Shown: positions 30,192-40,700, numbered from the stretch's first letter. The stretch: 42,515 nucleotides of DNA from DATGKK01 sp035294725 (GCA_035294725.1 DATGKK010000009.1:1-42515), one strand, 5' to 3'. Numbers and translations: made by a program. Notes: generated by a model not told the origin, from the letters alone.

Positions 30192-31949
30192 GTGCATCGC
30201 TTCACGCTCTGGGCTCCGCACGCGGCACGGGTCGACCTCGTCCTTCCCGCGAGCGGGCAGCAGGTCGAGATGTCGCCGGACCAGACCATGTCGGCGGACC
30301 GTCCCGGGTGGTGGGCCGCCGAGGTCGAGGCGGCCGGGCCCGGCACCGACTATCTGTTCAGGCTCGACGGCGGCACCCCGCGGCCCGATCCCCGGAGCCC
30401 GTGGCAGCCGGCCGGGGTCGACGGGCCCTCGAGGGTGGTCGATCACTCGAGCTTCGAGTGGAACGACCGCTCATGGCGCGGCGTGCACCTCCCGTCTGCG
30501 GTGCTCTACGAGCTGCACGTCGGCACGTTCACGCCGGAAGGCACCTTCGACGCCGCCGCAAGCCGGCTTGGTCACCTCGCCGATCTCGGGATCGACGCCG
30601 TCGAGCTGCTGCCCGTCGCCGAGGCGAGTGGGGAGCGCGGCTGGGGCTACGACGGCGTCGACTGGTACGCCCCCCACCACGCCTACGGCGGACCGGACGG
30701 CCTGAAGCGCTTCGTCGACGCCGCCCACGCGGCTGGCATCGGCGTCGTGATGGACGTCGTGTACAACCACCTCGGACCCGTCGGCAACTACCTCGCGGAG
30801 CTCGGGCCCTACTTCACGGACCGGTACCGGACGAGCTGGGGAGAGGCCCTCAACTTCGATGGCCCCTACTCCGACGAGGTGCGCCGCTTCGTGGTCGACA
30901 ACGCCACGATGTGGCTTCGTGAGTACCACTGCGACGGTCTGCGCCTCGACGCCGTCCATGCCATCTGCGACAACTCGGCCGTGAACGTCCTCGAGCAGCT
31001 CGCCGCAGAGGTGCGGCGGCTCGCCGCCGCGCTCGGGCGGCCCAAGTTCCTCGTGGCCGAGAGCGACCTCGACGACCCTCGCCTCGTCCGGCCCCCGCTC
31101 GCCGGCGGGTACGGGCTCGACTCGGCGTGGGCGGACGGGTTCCACCACGCCCTCCACGCCGTTCTCACCGGGGAGCGGTCGGGCTACTACGCCGACTACG
31201 GCCAGCTCGAGCAGCTCGCGACGGCCCTGCGCAGGGCGTGGGTCTATGCCGGCGAGTGGTCCCCCTACCGCCGCCGGCACCACGGCCGCCCCCCGTTGGG
31301 GCTGTCGGGGGATCGGTTCGTCGTGTTCTCCCAGAACCACGACCAGGTCGGCAACCGGGCTCGTGGCGAGCGGCTCTGCCACCTCGTCACCCCCGGTCGG
31401 GCGAAGATCGCCGCCGCGCTCGTCCTGCTCTCCCCCTTCGTGCCACTGCTGTTCCAGGGCGAGGAGTGGGCCGCGAGCTCGCCCTTTTGCTACTTCACCG
31501 ACCATCGTGACCCTGCGCTCGCCCGAGCGGTCCAAGAGGGGCGGCGAGCCGAGCTCGCCCCGTTCGGCTGGCAGCCTGAGCAGGTGCCCGATCCGCAGGC
31601 GCCGAGTACATTCGAGCAATCGCAGCTCGACTGGTCCGAGCTCGACGATCCCTTCCACTCCGCCATGCTCGACTGGTACCGCTCCCTCATCCGCCTCCGG
31701 CGCGAGCTCGGCACCCTTGCCGGCGGCGACCCTGCTGCCACGACGACCGCCTGCGACGGGGAGGACGGGTGGCTCGTGGTCGAGCGGCCCGGCCTGCTCA
31801 GCGCCGCCAACCTCGGTGCGGGGCCGGTCACGCTCGAGCTCGACGCCGGCGAGACCGACCTCCTCGCCGCCTCCGACGGCGCAGTGACCCTGGCCGGAGC
31901 GGCCGTCGTGCTGCCGCCCGACTCCGTCGCGGTCCTCGGCGCCCGCTGA
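30192..31949 (+). CDS. treZ: Malto-oligosyltrehalose trehalohydrolase
   Basis: GH13 enzyme that releases trehalose from maltooligosyl-trehalose, the second step of the TreY/TreZ route from glycogen, 585 aa. An N-terminal beta domain (HRFTLWAPHAARVDLVL) precedes the barrel with ELHVGTFTPEGTF, VMDVVYNHLGPVGNY, GLRLDAVHAI (nucleophile Asp253), VAESDLDDPR (acid/base Glu290) and QNHDQVGNRARG (Asp384). YELHVGTFT, FQGEEWAASSPF and the long C-terminal segment distinguish TreZ from branching enzyme. The start is GTG at 30192 behind a -10-like box. glgX follows after 26 nt, but the partner treY is not within the window. Confidence 0.94.
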   Translation: MHRFTLWAPHAARVDLVLPASGQQVEMSPDQTMSADRPGWWAAEVEAAGPGTDYLFRLDGGTPRPDPRSPWQPAGVDGPSRVVDHSSFEWNDRSWRGVHLPSAVLYELHVGTFTPEGTFDAAASRLGHLADLGIDAVELLPVAEASGERGWGYDGVDWYAPHHAYGGPDGLKRFVDAAHAAGIGVVMDVVYNHLGPVGNYLAELGPYFTDRYRTSWGEALNFDGPYSDEVRRFVVDNATMWLREYHCDGLRLDAVHAICDNSAVNVLEQLAAEVRRLAAALGRPKFLVAESDLDDPRLVRPPLAGGYGLDSAWADGFHHALHAVLTGERSGYYADYGQLEQLATALRRAWVYAGEWSPYRRRHHGRPPLGLSGDRFVVFSQNHDQVGNRARGERLCHLVTPGRAKIAAALVLLSPFVPLLFQGEEWAASSPFCYFTDHRDPALARAVQEGRRAELAPFGWQPEQVPDPQAPSTFEQSQLDWSELDDPFHSAMLDWYRSLIRLRRELGTLAGGDPAATTTACDGEDGWLVVERPGLLSAANLGAGPVTLELDAGETDLLAASDGAVTLAGAAVVLPPDSVAVLGAR

Positions 31950-31975
31950 CAGCTCCGGCAGGCGGGGATGGGACG

Positions 31976-34099
31976 ATGCGGCAGGCCCGAGGGCGTGGCA
32001 TGACACGCGAGGCGTGGCCCGGCCGGCCGTTCCCGCTCGGGGCGCACTACGACGGGGCCGGAACGAACTTCTCGATCTTCTCCGAGGTCGCCGAGGCGGT
32101 CGAGCTCTGCCTGTTCGAGGACGACGGGGAGGGCGGGCTCGCTGAGGAGCGGCTCGAGCTCGACGAGATCGACGCCTTCTGCTGGCATGCGTACCTCCCT
32201 GGCATCGTGCCCGGGCAGCGGTACGGCTACCGCGTGCACGGAGCCTGGGACACCTCCGCGGGCCGGCGCTGCAACCCGGCGAAGCTCCTCCTCGACCCTT
32301 ACGCGCACGCCATCGAGGGGGAGGTCCTCTGGGGCACGGCGTGCTACTCGCACCGCCTCGACGACCCGGACCAGCCCGACGGCGAGGACTCGGCGAAGTT
32401 CGTGATGAAGTCGGTCGTCCACCACCCTTTCTTCGACTGGGGGAACGATCGCCCGCTCGACATCCCGCTCCACGACACCGTGATCTACGAGACCCACGTG
32501 CGTGGGTTCACGATGCGCCATCCGGAGATCCCCGAGGTGCTGCGCGGGACCTATGCCGGTCTCGCCCATCCCGCCGCCACCTCCTACCTCAAGTCGCTCG
32601 GCGTCACGGCGGTGGAGCTGCTACCGGTGCACCAGTTCGTCCACGACGCCCACCTCGTAGAGCGCGGGTTGCGCAACTACTGGGGCTACAACTCGATCGG
32701 CTACTTCGCCCCCCACAACGGCTACTCGAGCGGCGGCTCACGGGGCCAGCAGGTGCAGGAGTTCAAGCAGATGGTGCGGACGCTGCACGAGGAGGGGATC
32801 GAGGTCATCCTCGACGTCGTCTACAACCACACGGCCGAGGGCAACCATCTCGGCCCGACTCTGTCGTTCAAGGGGATCGACAACGCTGCCTACTACCGGC
32901 TCGTGCCGGAGGACCCCCGCTACTACTTCGACACGACCGGGACGGGCAACAGCCTCAATGTCCGCCACCCTCACACGTTGCAGCTGATCATGGACTCGCT
33001 GCGGTACTGGGTGACCGAGATGCACGTGGACGGGTTCCGCTTCGACCTCGCCGCCACCCTCGCCCGCCAATTCCACGAGGTGGACCGCCTCTCGGTCTTC
33101 TTCGACCTCATCCAGCAGGATCCGATCGTGAGCCAGGTCAAGCTCATCGCCGAGCCGTGGGACGTCGGGGAGGGCGGCTACCAGGTCGGCAACTTCCCGC
33201 CGCTGTGGTCGGAGTGGAACGGGCGCTACCGGGACACGGTGCGCGACTTCTGGCGGGGCGAGGACCGGACCGTGGGCGAGTTCGCCTCCCGGCTCACGGG
33301 CAGCTCCGATCTCTACCAGGACGACGCCCGCCACCCGACCGCGAGCGTGAACTTCGTCACGGCGCACGACGGGTTCACCCTCGCCGACCTCGTCTCCTAC
33401 GACGAGAAGCACAACGAAGCCAACGGCGAGGACAACCGTGACGGCGCCTCGGACAACCGGTCGTGGAACTGTGGAGTCGAGGGCCCGACCGACGACGCTG
33501 CCGTGCTCGCGCTGAGGGCGCGCCAGCAGCGCAACTTCCTCATGACGCTGCTGCTGTCCGAGGGCGTCCCGATGCTCCTCGGGGGCGACGAGATCAGCCG
33601 CAGCCAGGGCGGGAACAACAACGCCTACTGCCAGGACAACGAGCTCTCCTGGTACGACTGGGAGCACGCCGACGAGGCACTGCTCGCCTTCACGCGGACG
33701 TTGATCGCCTTCCGCCGCGAGCACCCGGTCTTCCATCGGCGGCGCTTCTTTCGGGGCAGGGCGATACGGGGCACCCTCGATCTCGGCTGGTTCCGGCCCG
33801 ATGGTGCCGAGATGACCGACGATGACTGGGTCTCCGGCTCGGCCAGGGCCATCTGCGTCTACCTGAACGGGGATGCCATCGACTACCGCGATGCCCGGGG
33901 CCAGCCGGTCAGCGACGGATCGTTCACCCTGCTGTTCAACGCTTACGACCACCCGGTCACCTGGCAGCTGCCGGCGCAGGTCGGCTCGGAGTGGGAGCTG
34001 GCCGCCGCCTCGAGCGCGGAGGAACCCGAGCTGCAGGGCCCACCGGTGGCCCTCACGACGAAGGAGCGCTCGGTCGTGCTGCTGCGCAAGCGGGTGTAG
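31976..34099 (+). CDS. glgX: Glycogen debranching enzyme GlgX (isoamylase-type)
   Basis: GH13 enzyme cutting alpha-1,6 branches of glycogen, 707 aa, the usual GlgX size. An N-terminal CBM48 domain (PFPLGAHYDGAGTNFSIFSE) precedes the barrel: YETHVRGFTM, VILDVVYNHTAEGNH, GFRFDLAATLAR (nucleophile Asp357), LIAEPWDVGEGGYQVGNFPP (Glu393) and FVTAHDGFTLADLVSY (Asp465), then LLGGDEISRSQGGNNNAYCQD. The ATG at 31976 has a good Shine-Dalgarno (GGGGATGGGA); an ATG eight codons later is an alternative. Probably cotranscribed with treZ: debranched maltodextrins feed trehalose formation. Confidence 0.96.
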   Translation: MRQARGRGMTREAWPGRPFPLGAHYDGAGTNFSIFSEVAEAVELCLFEDDGEGGLAEERLELDEIDAFCWHAYLPGIVPGQRYGYRVHGAWDTSAGRRCNPAKLLLDPYAHAIEGEVLWGTACYSHRLDDPDQPDGEDSAKFVMKSVVHHPFFDWGNDRPLDIPLHDTVIYETHVRGFTMRHPEIPEVLRGTYAGLAHPAATSYLKSLGVTAVELLPVHQFVHDAHLVERGLRNYWGYNSIGYFAPHNGYSSGGSRGQQVQEFKQMVRTLHEEGIEVILDVVYNHTAEGNHLGPTLSFKGIDNAAYYRLVPEDPRYYFDTTGTGNSLNVRHPHTLQLIMDSLRYWVTEMHVDGFRFDLAATLARQFHEVDRLSVFFDLIQQDPIVSQVKLIAEPWDVGEGGYQVGNFPPLWSEWNGRYRDTVRDFWRGEDRTVGEFASRLTGSSDLYQDDARHPTASVNFVTAHDGFTLADLVSYDEKHNEANGEDNRDGASDNRSWNCGVEGPTDDAAVLALRARQQRNFLMTLLLSEGVPMLLGGDEISRSQGGNNNAYCQDNELSWYDWEHADEALLAFTRTLIAFRREHPVFHRRRFFRGRAIRGTLDLGWFRPDGAEMTDDDWVSGSARAICVYLNGDAIDYRDARGQPVSDGSFTLLFNAYDHPVTWQLPAQVGSEWELAAASSAEEPELQGPPVALTTKERSVVLLRKRV

Positions 34100-34160
34100 C
34101 GGACAGGCAGGAGCTCGCCCACGAGGGTAGACGGTGATGCTGTCCTTGGGCCGACTGATC

Positions 34161-34188
34161 TAAATCTGGGGGACCAATCTGCCGATAC
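34161..34188 (+). promoter_or_regulatory. Sigma-28 (FliA/SigD/WhiG)-type promoter TAAA-N16-GCCGATAC
   Basis: TAAA at 34161–34164 and GCCGATAC at 34181–34188, 16 nt apart. The consensus for this sigma family is TAAA-N14–16-GCCGATAA/T. The box ends 8 nt before the ATG of the PAS-GGDEF-EAL gene, so the transcript would be leaderless or nearly so. Confidence 0.65.
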
Positions 34189-34196
34189 CCCGGCTG

Positions 34197-36734
34197 ATGG
34201 GCCGACACGGCGACGACGTTCGCGCGGCGCTTGAGCACGGCTCGTTGCTCGGGACGCTGAGCTCGATCCCGCAGGCGGCGGTCATCGTCGCTCCAGATGG
34301 CACGGTCGTGTGGTGCAATCAGGCGGCCGTCGACCTGCTTCACTCCGAGAGCCCCGACCAGATCCTCGACCGGCAGGTCTCGACTCTCTCGGACCCGGCC
34401 GGCCCGAACGAGCTCGCCTGGGCCGAGCAGTGGAAGCAGCTCCGCCAGGGCAGGGTCTGCGTCGGCGAGGTCCGCACGGCCAACCTCGATGGCAGCCACA
34501 GCCGGCTTCGAGTCCTCCGCTCGCCCGTGCGCGATCGCGACGGAGCCGTCATTGCCGCGCTCAGCCTCGCCGTCGACCCGATCGGCGAGATCCGGGCCCG
34601 GGAGGCCCTCGAGGTGAGCGAGGAGCGCATCCAGGCGCTCTCGAGGTACTCGAGCGACATCGCGATCGTCGCGAGCCCTTCAGGTCGCATCCTGTTCGTG
34701 AGCCCATCGATCGAGCGGGTCGGCTGGAGGCCGGAGGACCTTGTCGGCAAGGACGGGTGGAGCTTCATCCACCCCGACGACGTCGCCGCCGATCGCGCCG
34801 AGGTCGAGGCGGCGCTCGTGGAAGGCCGGACCGTTACCCGCGAGTGGCGGATGCGACGCGCCGACGGGAGCTACGGCTGGTTCGAGCAGACCCTCACAAA
34901 CCTCTCCCACGTGCCGGCGATCGGGGGGATCGTGGGCAACTTCCGCGACGTCACCGAGCGGCACGAGGCTGACGAGGCCCGACGTGAGAGCGAGCTCGTG
35001 CTCCGCCGCGTGATCGAGGCGACGAGCGACGCCTACCTCGGCATCGATCACGACGGGATCCTGACGGAGTGGAACCGTGCCGCGAGCCAGATGTTCGGCT
35101 GGACCGAGGCGGAGGCCGTCGGCCAGGACCTCGCAGCGCTCATCGTGCCGGAGGAGGACCGGCCGGTGTTCCGCCTCCGGTTCGGGCGTGTCGCCCGCGG
35201 GGAGGACGGGCAGTTCCTCCAGCGGCCCTTCGAGATGACCGCTCTCTGCCGGTCGGGCCGGCGTTTCCCCGTCGAGGTCTCCGTCGTGCAGGTGAAGGTG
35301 CGGGACCACCTGTACTTCCGCGCCTTCGTCCGCGACATCGCCGAGCGCAAGGAGGCGGAGGCTCGCCTCGCCCACCAGGCCCTCACCGATTCTCTCACGG
35401 GCCTGCCGAACCGCACGCTGCTTCGGGACCGGCTCGCTCGCGCCGTCGCCAGAATGGGCCGCCACGGTGGCCTCGTGGCGGTGATGTTCCTCGATCTCGA
35501 CCGCTTCAAGCTCGTGAACGACGGCCTCGGGCACGACGCCGGCGACGAGCTCCTCGTCGAGGTGTCGCGGCGCGTGAGGGTGGCCGTGCGCGACACCGAC
35601 ACCGTCGCTCGCTACGGCGGCGACGAGTTTGTCGTCGTGATGGAGGAGGTCGCCGCTGTCGAGGACGTCCTTGCCGTTGCGGACCGCATCCTCGACAGCG
35701 TCCGCCAGCCGGTCCTGCTCGCAGGGCGGGAGGTCCGGCCACGGGTCAGCATCGGCGTGGCGGCGACCGAGGACGGCACCTCGCCGCCGGACAACCTCGT
35801 GAGAGACGCCGACATTGCGATGTACCGGGCGAAAGAGCGTGGCGGCCAGTGCGCCGAGGTCTTCGAGTCGGTCATGGACTCGCGTGCCATCGTGCGCTTC
35901 GAGCTGGAGCGCGACTTGCGCACGGCGATCGAGACAACTCGCGCGGTGCCGCCTGCGGCGCCCGCGCCCGCCGGCCGCCTCGAGCTCCACTACCAGCCGA
36001 TCTACGCCCTCGACGGCCCTCTCGTCGGCCTCGAGGCACTCGTGCGCTGGGAGCATCCGAGCTTCGGGACGATGGCGCCGGTCGAGTTCATCCCCCTTGC
36101 CGAGGAGACCGGGCTCATCGTGCCGCTCGGGGAGTACGTGCTCGAGGAGGCGACCCGGCAGCTTGCGCTCTGGCGCAGGGAGGTGAGCCCCACCCTCTCG
36201 GTCTCCGCGAACATCTCGGCCCGCCAGCTCGACGATCCCGGACTGCCCCTGTTCGTCGCCGGCCTCCTCGAGCGTTACGACCTCGATCCCGAGGCGCTCT
36301 GCCTCGAGCTCACCGAGACGGCCCTGCTGCGGGACTCCGGGGCCGCCGTGCTCGCCCTGGAGGAGCTGCGCCGCCTCGGCGTGCGGCTCGCGGTCGACGA
36401 TTTCGGCACCGGTTACTCGTCCTTGGTCTACCTGCGCCGGTTTCCGGTCCAGGTCGTCAAGCTGGACCGCAGCTTCGTCTCGGGCGTCCCGTCGAACCGG
36501 GAGGATGCCGCCATCGTGGCCGCTGTCATCGACCTCGCCCACGCGCTCGGCATGGAAGCGGTGGCGGAAGGGGTCGAGACCTCGGAGCAGAAGGCCGCCC
36601 TTGCGCTCCTCGGCTGCGAGCTCGGGCAGGGATATCTCTGGTCGCCGCCACAACCTGAGGCGCACATCAGCGCGTTCCTGCGGGAGCTCACCACCGGGGG
36701 CGTGACCAAGCAGAGGTCGGCGTCGGGCTCCTGA
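34197..36734 (+). CDS. PAS-PAS-PAS-GGDEF-EAL c-di-GMP signalling protein
   Basis: 845 aa, no membrane helices. Three PAS-like modules: about 18–125 (IPQAAVIVAPDGTVVWCN), about 140–260 (SDIAIVASPSGRILFVSPSIERVGW with PAC ending FRDVTERHEADEA) and about 270–385 (SDAYLGIDHDGILTEWNRAA, ending FVRDIAERKEAEA). The GGDEF domain has DLDRFKLVNDGLGHDAGDE, GGDEF at 474–478 and an I-site RDTD. The EAL domain has EALVRWEHP (Glu613), NISARQLDDP, ELTETALL, DDFGTGYSS (Asp734/735) and EGVET, all needed for phosphodiesterase activity. Both catalytic domains look intact, so it may switch between making and degrading c-di-GMP. Its sigma-28-like promoter suggests coregulation with motility or development. A potassium channel gene follows after 49 nt. 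Confidence 0.95.
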   Translation: MGRHGDDVRAALEHGSLLGTLSSIPQAAVIVAPDGTVVWCNQAAVDLLHSESPDQILDRQVSTLSDPAGPNELAWAEQWKQLRQGRVCVGEVRTANLDGSHSRLRVLRSPVRDRDGAVIAALSLAVDPIGEIRAREALEVSEERIQALSRYSSDIAIVASPSGRILFVSPSIERVGWRPEDLVGKDGWSFIHPDDVAADRAEVEAALVEGRTVTREWRMRRADGSYGWFEQTLTNLSHVPAIGGIVGNFRDVTERHEADEARRESELVLRRVIEATSDAYLGIDHDGILTEWNRAASQMFGWTEAEAVGQDLAALIVPEEDRPVFRLRFGRVARGEDGQFLQRPFEMTALCRSGRRFPVEVSVVQVKVRDHLYFRAFVRDIAERKEAEARLAHQALTDSLTGLPNRTLLRDRLARAVARMGRHGGLVAVMFLDLDRFKLVNDGLGHDAGDELLVEVSRRVRVAVRDTDTVARYGGDEFVVVMEEVAAVEDVLAVADRILDSVRQPVLLAGREVRPRVSIGVAATEDGTSPPDNLVRDADIAMYRAKERGGQCAEVFESVMDSRAIVRFELERDLRTAIETTRAVPPAAPAPAGRLELHYQPIYALDGPLVGLEALVRWEHPSFGTMAPVEFIPLAEETGLIVPLGEYVLEEATRQLALWRREVSPTLSVSANISARQLDDPGLPLFVAGLLERYDLDPEALCLELTETALLRDSGAAVLALEELRRLGVRLAVDDFGTGYSSLVYLRRFPVQVVKLDRSFVSGVPSNREDAAIVAAVIDLAHALGMEAVAEGVETSEQKAALALLGCELGQGYLWSPPQPEAHISAFLRELTTGGVTKQRSASGS

Positions 36735-36783
36735 GCCCGACAGGTTGCCGGTCCCCGCGCCGGCGTCGCCGACGAGACAGGAT

Positions 36784-37746
36784 GTGGCCGTGCTCATCTG
36801 GCTCGTTGGCTTCCTTCGTGAGCCCACGCGCAAGCACGCGGCAGCACTGATCGGGCTTGCTGCCGCGGTCGTCGTCGTCGGCGGGATCGTCTTCGCGGCG
36901 GTCGACCACGTCTCGGTCCTGACCGGCTGGTACTGGGCCGTCACCACGGCGACGACGGTCGGCTACGGCGACGTCACGCCGAAGAACGGCACCGGCAGGG
37001 TCGTCGCCGTCATCGTCATGCTCACGACGATCCCGATGCTCGGCGCCGTATTCGCGCTCTGGTCCGGCGCGGCGGCCGCCGCCCGCCTGAGGAGGTTGAT
37101 GCACATGGGCCGCTCGTTCCCGACGGGACGCTTCCGGCTGGTCGTCGGCATGCACCCGGTGGTGCCCGGCATGCTCGACGAGCTCGTGCGCACCGGGCAC
37201 GACGTGGTGCTCGTCGCCGACGTCGACGCGGCCACCGTGCCAGTCGAGGTCCACCACGTGAAGGGCGACCCGACGAGCCTGCACTCGCTGCGCTCGGCCC
37301 ACCCCGAGCGTGCCGAGCATGCGCTTGTGACGGGAGACACCGACGGCGAGGTGCTTATCTCGGCGGTGCTGCTTCGGGAGTGCAGCCGCGACCTCGAGAT
37401 GACCGCGCTCGTCCACTCGAGCTCCGCAGCCGACGCGCTCCACGACCTCGGCGTGACGGTCGCCCTCTCGGCGGACGAGCTGCTCAGCCACACCTTGGCC
37501 AAGGTGCTCGAGGCACCCCACGCGGGCGAGCTCCTGATCGAGCTGCTCGACTCCGAGGAGCACACGCTCGACGAGCTGGCGCCTCCTCCCGAAGCGGCCG
37601 GCAAGCCGCTGTCCGCCGTCAGGGCGGACCGCGAGGACCTTGTGCTCGGCCTCGTCCAGGACGGCGCCGTGAAGCTCGGCCTCGGAGAGGACCCGGTCGT
37701 GACGGCGGCCGACCGCCTCCTCGTCGTGCGACCTATCCGCCGCTGA
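36784..37746 (+). CDS. Two-TM potassium channel with RCK (TrkA-N/TrkA-C) domains
   Basis: 320 aa. TM1 (AAALIGLAAAVVVVGGIVF), a pore helix and selectivity filter TVGYGD (58–63, in TTATTVGYGDVTP), then TM2 (VVAVIVMLTTIPMLGAVFAL). The cytoplasmic RCK part includes FRLVVGMHPVVPGMLDELVRTGHDVVLVAD, where the usual GxGxxG of TrkA-N has become VGMHPVVPG, so NAD binding is doubtful. A TrkA-C domain closes the chain (GLVQDGAVKLGLGEDPVVTAADRLLVV). The fold is that of MthK-like ion-gated channels. The start is GTG at 36784 with an AGG ahead of it; the longer frame to 36745 is Pro-rich. Its last 14 bp overlap the convergent mannosidase gene. Confidence 0.9.
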   Translation: MAVLIWLVGFLREPTRKHAAALIGLAAAVVVVGGIVFAAVDHVSVLTGWYWAVTTATTVGYGDVTPKNGTGRVVAVIVMLTTIPMLGAVFALWSGAAAAARLRRLMHMGRSFPTGRFRLVVGMHPVVPGMLDELVRTGHDVVLVADVDAATVPVEVHHVKGDPTSLHSLRSAHPERAEHALVTGDTDGEVLISAVLLRECSRDLEMTALVHSSSAADALHDLGVTVALSADELLSHTLAKVLEAPHAGELLIELLDSEEHTLDELAPPPEAAGKPLSAVRADREDLVLGLVQDGAVKLGLGEDPVVTAADRLLVVRPIRR

Positions 37747-40700
37747 CGCGCACCGTCACGAGCTCGAACGGGCGTAGGTCGAGCGAGACGGCTCCATTGG
37801 TCACGGGCACCTCTGCGAGCTCGCGCTCGAGGAGGTCAACTCGGGCCGCCCGAGCCGGAGCCGCGGCGAACGACACCGTTGCTGCCGAGCGGGTGCCGCG
37901 GTGCTCGTAGAGGCGCACGACGAGGTCGCCGCTGTCGTCGTCCGCCCGCTTCACCGCCGAGGCGAGGGCGCCGTCGACCGTGACGAGCGCTCCCTCGGGT
38001 CCGAGCTCGCCCTTGCCCCCGCCGAGCGCTGGCACGACCCGGAGCGGGAGGTTGAGGGCCTCGGCTTGGACCGCTGCGGACTCGAGGCTTCCGCCGCTCA
38101 GAGGGGTGACGGCATAGCAGAACAGGTGTGTGCCGGCGTCGGCCTCCGGATCGGGCCAGCCCGGCCCTCGCAGCAGGGACAGCCGGATCACACCTGCCCG
38201 CACGTCGTAGCCGTGCTTGCAGTCGTTGAGGAGGGCGGCCCCGAAGGTGCCGTCGGTAAGAGCCGCCCATCTCTGCGCGGGCACCTCGAACCGGGCGGCG
38301 TCCCAGGAGGTGTTGGCGTGGGTCGGGCGCTCCACGTGGCCGAACTGGATCTCGTAGGTCGCATGAGGGGCGCGCACGTCGACGGGGAAGGCCACCTTCA
38401 AGAAGCGGTGGCGCTCCTCCCAGCGCACTTCCGTCGCGAACTCCACACGCCGGCTGCCTGCGGCGAGACGGACGTGCTGCACGAGCCGGGACGAGCGTCC
38501 GATCGGCCGGGTGACCCGGATCGCTGCCCGAACCGGTCCGCGCTCGACGACCTCGACCTCGGCCCCGGCGACCTGGTCGAGTGCCCGGTCGAAGCTCCCG
38601 AGGTCGACGTCCCAGGCGTCGAAGTGGTTCGGGAGGTCGTGGTGGAGCTGGAAGAGGTTCCCGCGCCGGCCCGGAGCGATCGTCTCGCGCCGCCCGACGA
38701 GGTCGACGAGCGAGGTCACCAGCCCGTCTTGGTCGAGCGTGACCGAGACGATCCCGTTCGAGAGAGTGAGGCCCTCGACCTCCACCGGATGCTCGAGGGC
38801 CTGCGGCGGAGCCTCCTCGGCCAGGAGGTCGAGCCGAGCCCAGCCGCAGCCCGGCACCGGCGCGGTGACGAGCATGGTGCCGTCGTCGGCTGCCTGCAGG
38901 GGGAGGCGCTCGCCGCCGGGGGTGACCGCAGAGCGGACCGAGCCGGGGATCCCGAGGCTGCCAAGGTCGATCACGGCGACGTCGCTTCGCGCTCTCGTCG
39001 CCGCGTTGAGGAGCAGCACCGAGCCGAGGACCGCAGCGTCCGCTGCGCCGTCAACCGCCGCGGCGGTGGATGTGCGGCGCGACACCCTGGCCGACAGGTG
39101 TGCCGCAGCCCGGGCGATCACGCCGCCGGCCAGCTCTGCGACCTCCCCGTAGGCGGCCTGCGCGTCGGCGTGGACCCAGTGGATGCTCGAGCCGGGCAGG
39201 ATGTCGTGGAACTGGTGGAGCAGGACGATCCGCCACGCCCGCTCGAGATCCTTCGCGGCACCGACCGCCTCGTCGCCCTCGAGCCCGGCTGCGCTCCACA
39301 GCTCTGCCTCGCGCAGGAGGCTCTCGGAGCGGCGGTTGCCCAGCTTGCCCCTGGCCTGGGTCGTCTGCACCGCCCGGTGGCGTTCGAAGTACATCTCACC
39401 GACCCACACTGGGAGCCCGCCCGGTCCCGGCCCGTGCTCGGTGCGGGTCGAGCCGTCGCCCGCTTCGGTCCCGGCCTCCTCGTCCCGCCGGAGGGCCTCG
39501 GCCTCGACGTCGTCGAAGTAGCTGCGAGCGGTCCCGAGACGCACCTGCGGCAACGGATCGAGCCGGCGGAGCCGGCGGGCTCGCTGCAGCATCTCCTCGG
39601 TCGGTCCACCGCCGCCATCGCCATGGCCGTAGACGTAGAGCGACCGGTCGGAGACGGCGTGCTGGGCGAAGCGGCGGTCGCCCGCAAGGAGCTGGCCCAC
39701 CGTGAAGTCGCCGTTGTAGGTGTCGGTCGGAGGGCAGTGGGCGAGCACCCGGGAGCCGTCGATCCCTTCCCACCAGAACGTGTGATGGGGGAAGCGGTCG
39801 AGGTCGTTCCAGCTGAGCTTTTGTGTGAAGAAGCGGCTGACGTTCCCGGCCCGCAGGATCTGGGGGAGGTTGCCTGAGTACCCGAAGGCGTCGGGCAGCC
39901 AGCAGTCGACCGTCTCGATGCCGTAGCGATCGAGGAAGAACCGCTTCCCGAAGATCACCTGGCGGCAGAGCGACTCGCCGGAGGGCAGGTTCGTGTCAGG
40001 CTCGACCCACATGCTGCCGAGCGGCTCGAGGCGCCCTTCGGCGGCTCGCTGCCTCATCTCCTCGAACAGGGAGGGGTACTGCTGCTCCATCCAGGCGTGC
40101 TGCTGGGCCTGCGAGCAGACGAACACGTAGTCAGGGTGCTCCTCCATGAGGCGGAGCGCCGTCGAGAATGTGCGGGCGCACTTGCGACGGGTCTCGCGGA
40201 TCGGCCACAGCCAGGCGGAGTCGATGTGGGCATGGCCGACCGCCGTCACCTTGTGGGCGTGGCCGCTCGTCTCACGCTCGAGCAAAGGGAGCCAACGGTG
40301 GCGCTTCGCCACGATCGTGGCGGCGAGGTCGTGAAGGTCGAACCCGAGCGCGATCTCGTCGAGGGTGGCGATGATCTCCGCGGACCGCCGGTGCTCAAGG
40401 CCGAGCGCCGCCGCGAGCTCGAGCAGGATCGTCCAGTCATACAGCACCTCGGTCATGGCGTCGTCGACGACCGACAGATCCGCACGGCGGAGCCGGTAGA
40501 GCGGAGCACCCTCGTAGTCGGGCAGGAGGAGGGGCCACTCGAGGGGTCCCTCGCGCTGGCCTGGGTTCGCGGCAGCCTCGATCACGAGCTCGACGGGATC
40601 CCCTGCGGCCGCGGCACGGGAGAGCTCGACCGTCTGGTGCCGGGAGTTCACGCCCTGGCGCGGGACGAGGCGGCCGCTCGGATCCCGCCCGAACACGAGG

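Noticed and set aside
30177..34136. GGGTAGACGGT repeated before treZ and after glgX as a transposition footprint
   Set aside because: An 11-bp match in a GC-rich genome containing a -10-like box is better explained as promoter similarity; no inverted repeats or transposase are present.
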